Assembly (NCBI RefSeq): GCF_047496725.1
Contig: NC_132978.1
Coordinates: 7,971,001 to 8,035,000 of the forward strand
DNA: 64,000 nucleotides
Origin: Anoplolepis gracilipes
Taxonomy: Eukaryota; Arthropoda; Insecta; Hymenoptera; Formicidae
Reading direction: 5' to 3'
The notes beneath the pieces were generated by a model. It did not search any database. It was not told the origin of the DNA and was given only the letters and a program-made list of their open reading frames with translations. Below, in pieces: positions 62,818-64,000 of the stretch. Made by a program: the position numbers and the translations under genes. Within the stretch, counting starts at the first letter, position 1. Every line of letters starts with the position of its first letter.

Positions 62818-64000
62818 AAATTAAATAAATAAATATTAGATAATTAAATAATAAATGTATAATTATTAGATTATTGTTTGGATCGTCCATTATCGGATCA
62901 AATGCTCATTAAGAGGTATATCTTGTCTACTCATTTTTAAAATAGTAGTAAATTATGTATTTAAATATTCTTATCTTTTCATATTTAATTAAGGGATACT
63001 TTCAGTAGACAAAAATGCTTTATGCAGGAGAGAGCGGTTTATATCTCTAACAGTCTAATTAATAGCAAAGTCTCTTTGATACAAGGATTATCATTAAGGA
63101 CCTTCAACGTTTACCACGAAAGCTGTCTTTAATATGAATGTAGCCTAATGCAATCAACCGCTTTCCGAACGTTAATCAAACATGACGATATGTACACAAT
63201 TGCTAAGATGCTATTTTCATTCTTACATGTAAACAGATTTGATATGTCTATGAAATATGGACGTTACTATATATAGAATTCTTTAGTTCGCGAAAGGATG
63301 TTGAACTATCGTAAGAAAAATTCCGAATATACCGAATTAATAATACGCGCTGGAGATTTACAGTTAAATGTGTTCCGTATTACTAGAATCAATAAAGAAA
63401 GAAAAATATTATCTAAAACGTGCAGTGAAATAAAAGTCTCAGATTTATATTTCATTAATTACCCTTTCCAATCAGACATTATCCAGATATCCACCGGTTC
63501 TCAGAATCGTGACCATGCAAAATGCCGAACTAAGTCGCCGTTTGAGTTCTCCGCAGCTTTTTCTGCGATAAGCATGCCGTCTCCGCAAAAGGAGGACGGC
63601 ATTATCCCGGGATAACATCGAATGAATCGTTATCTTCTCTGTAGAGATAATGACTCCGCAACCTCGACGCCGATAACGTCCCACCACTCTTTTCATAGAC
63701 AAGACAAACTCCTTCGTGACAATGTACTTAAAGCGCCGTTGATTGCGCTTCGATAACGAAAGGATTCAAACGGCGACTGCCATCATCTCGCCGAGTTTTC
63801 TTCTGTTCAACCCTTTCTCATTTTCTACAGTGGCTACAGGCACGTAGCGTCTCGTTTTTCGCGCAAATAGCCGCCTTTATTGGAAACTTGATTTATATTG
63901 TATTACTTATACATCGATTCGATTAAGCTATGCGGTGCACAGCTCGCCGTTTCCCCATTACCATGATCACAAATAGGCGCTGCTTTAGACAAAGGAAAAC

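Larger units (their letters stand above)
55109..64000 (+). other. Start of the next intron of the DIP-like gene (not closed in this window)
   Basis: The intron opens GTAAGC. The expected next exon would start with Val and a conserved Trp and contain the second Ig cysteine in a D-x-G-x-Y-x-C setting. I looked for these in the ORFs and by eye and did not find them, so the intron probably runs past the end of the window. It holds a GC-rich patch just after the exon (55.1-55.4 kb), AT-rich DNA from 55.5 to 60.9 kb, a GC-rich and purine-rich patch at 61.0-62.3 kb, and a further GC-richer patch at 63.5-64.0 kb. The frames of about 100-160 codons at 60.8-62.1 kb overlap on both strands and are dominated by Ser/Arg/Glu low complexity. 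Confidence 0.55.

Noticed and set aside
55109..64000. Search for the second half of the Ig domain
   Set aside because: No acceptor followed by a Val and Trp start, and no D-x-G-x-Y-x-C coding motif, could be found by eye.
1..64000. CRISPR arrays, rRNA, telomeric TTAGG arrays, viral or bacterial gene clusters
   Set aside because: None seen; spaced identical repeats with unique spacers are absent and all tandem arrays are microsatellites or short minisatellites.

Overview
The window looks like a stretch of insect nuclear genome, most likely hymenopteran and quite possibly ant. It is AT-rich, with scattered GC- and CpG-rich patches, very many (GA)n/(CT)n, (AT)n and (GTC)n microsatellites, large introns and almost no protein-coding sequence. 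No bacterial-type operon, CRISPR array, rRNA or convincing tRNA was seen. Most open reading frames longer than 60 codons are chance frames in low-complexity or intronic DNA.

One gene is supported, on the plus strand: the 5' part of an immunoglobulin-superfamily cell-surface gene of the DIP (Dpr-interacting protein)/lachesin-like group. One exon (34441-34574) carries the start codon and a short hydrophobic leader. It splices in phase 1 across a 20.4-kb intron to a second exon (55011-55108). That exon encodes the start of the first Ig domain, with an N-glycosylation sequon and the first Ig cysteine, and ends in phase 0 after a Tyr-Lys pair. The joined reading frame is continuous for 77 residues. 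The rest of the gene was not found and probably lies beyond 64000. The ATG exon follows a strong splice acceptor directly, so an untranslated first exon must lie upstream. Two candidates are described (about 27.55-27.77 kb and about 32.9-33.34 kb), plus a CpG-rich patch inside the big intron (41.87-42.41 kb) that could be an alternative leader.

Layout: 1-27.3 kb is AT-rich DNA with GC-rich/GA-rich islands at 3-4.7, 5.1-5.8, 9.1-10.3, 10.9-12.0, 15.7-18.0 and 24.4-25.4 kb, and no supported gene. 27.3-34.4 kb is the probable upstream leader/promoter zone. 34.4-55.1 kb is the two coding exons and the intron between them. 55.1-64 kb is the following intron. Non-autonomous repeats include a foldback element of about 1.5 kb with internal subrepeats (45249-46762), a pair of inverted arms of about 270 bp (18076-19247), and three hairpin or palindromic MITE-like units (15.4, 20.7 and 54.0 kb).

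I found no convincing new multi-gene system. The more unusual items are the foldback elements, the MITE-like hairpins, a 20-bp perfect palindrome holding two TAATTA cores, and a CpG-rich intronic patch in which a GC-rich hairpin encloses a small ORF start.
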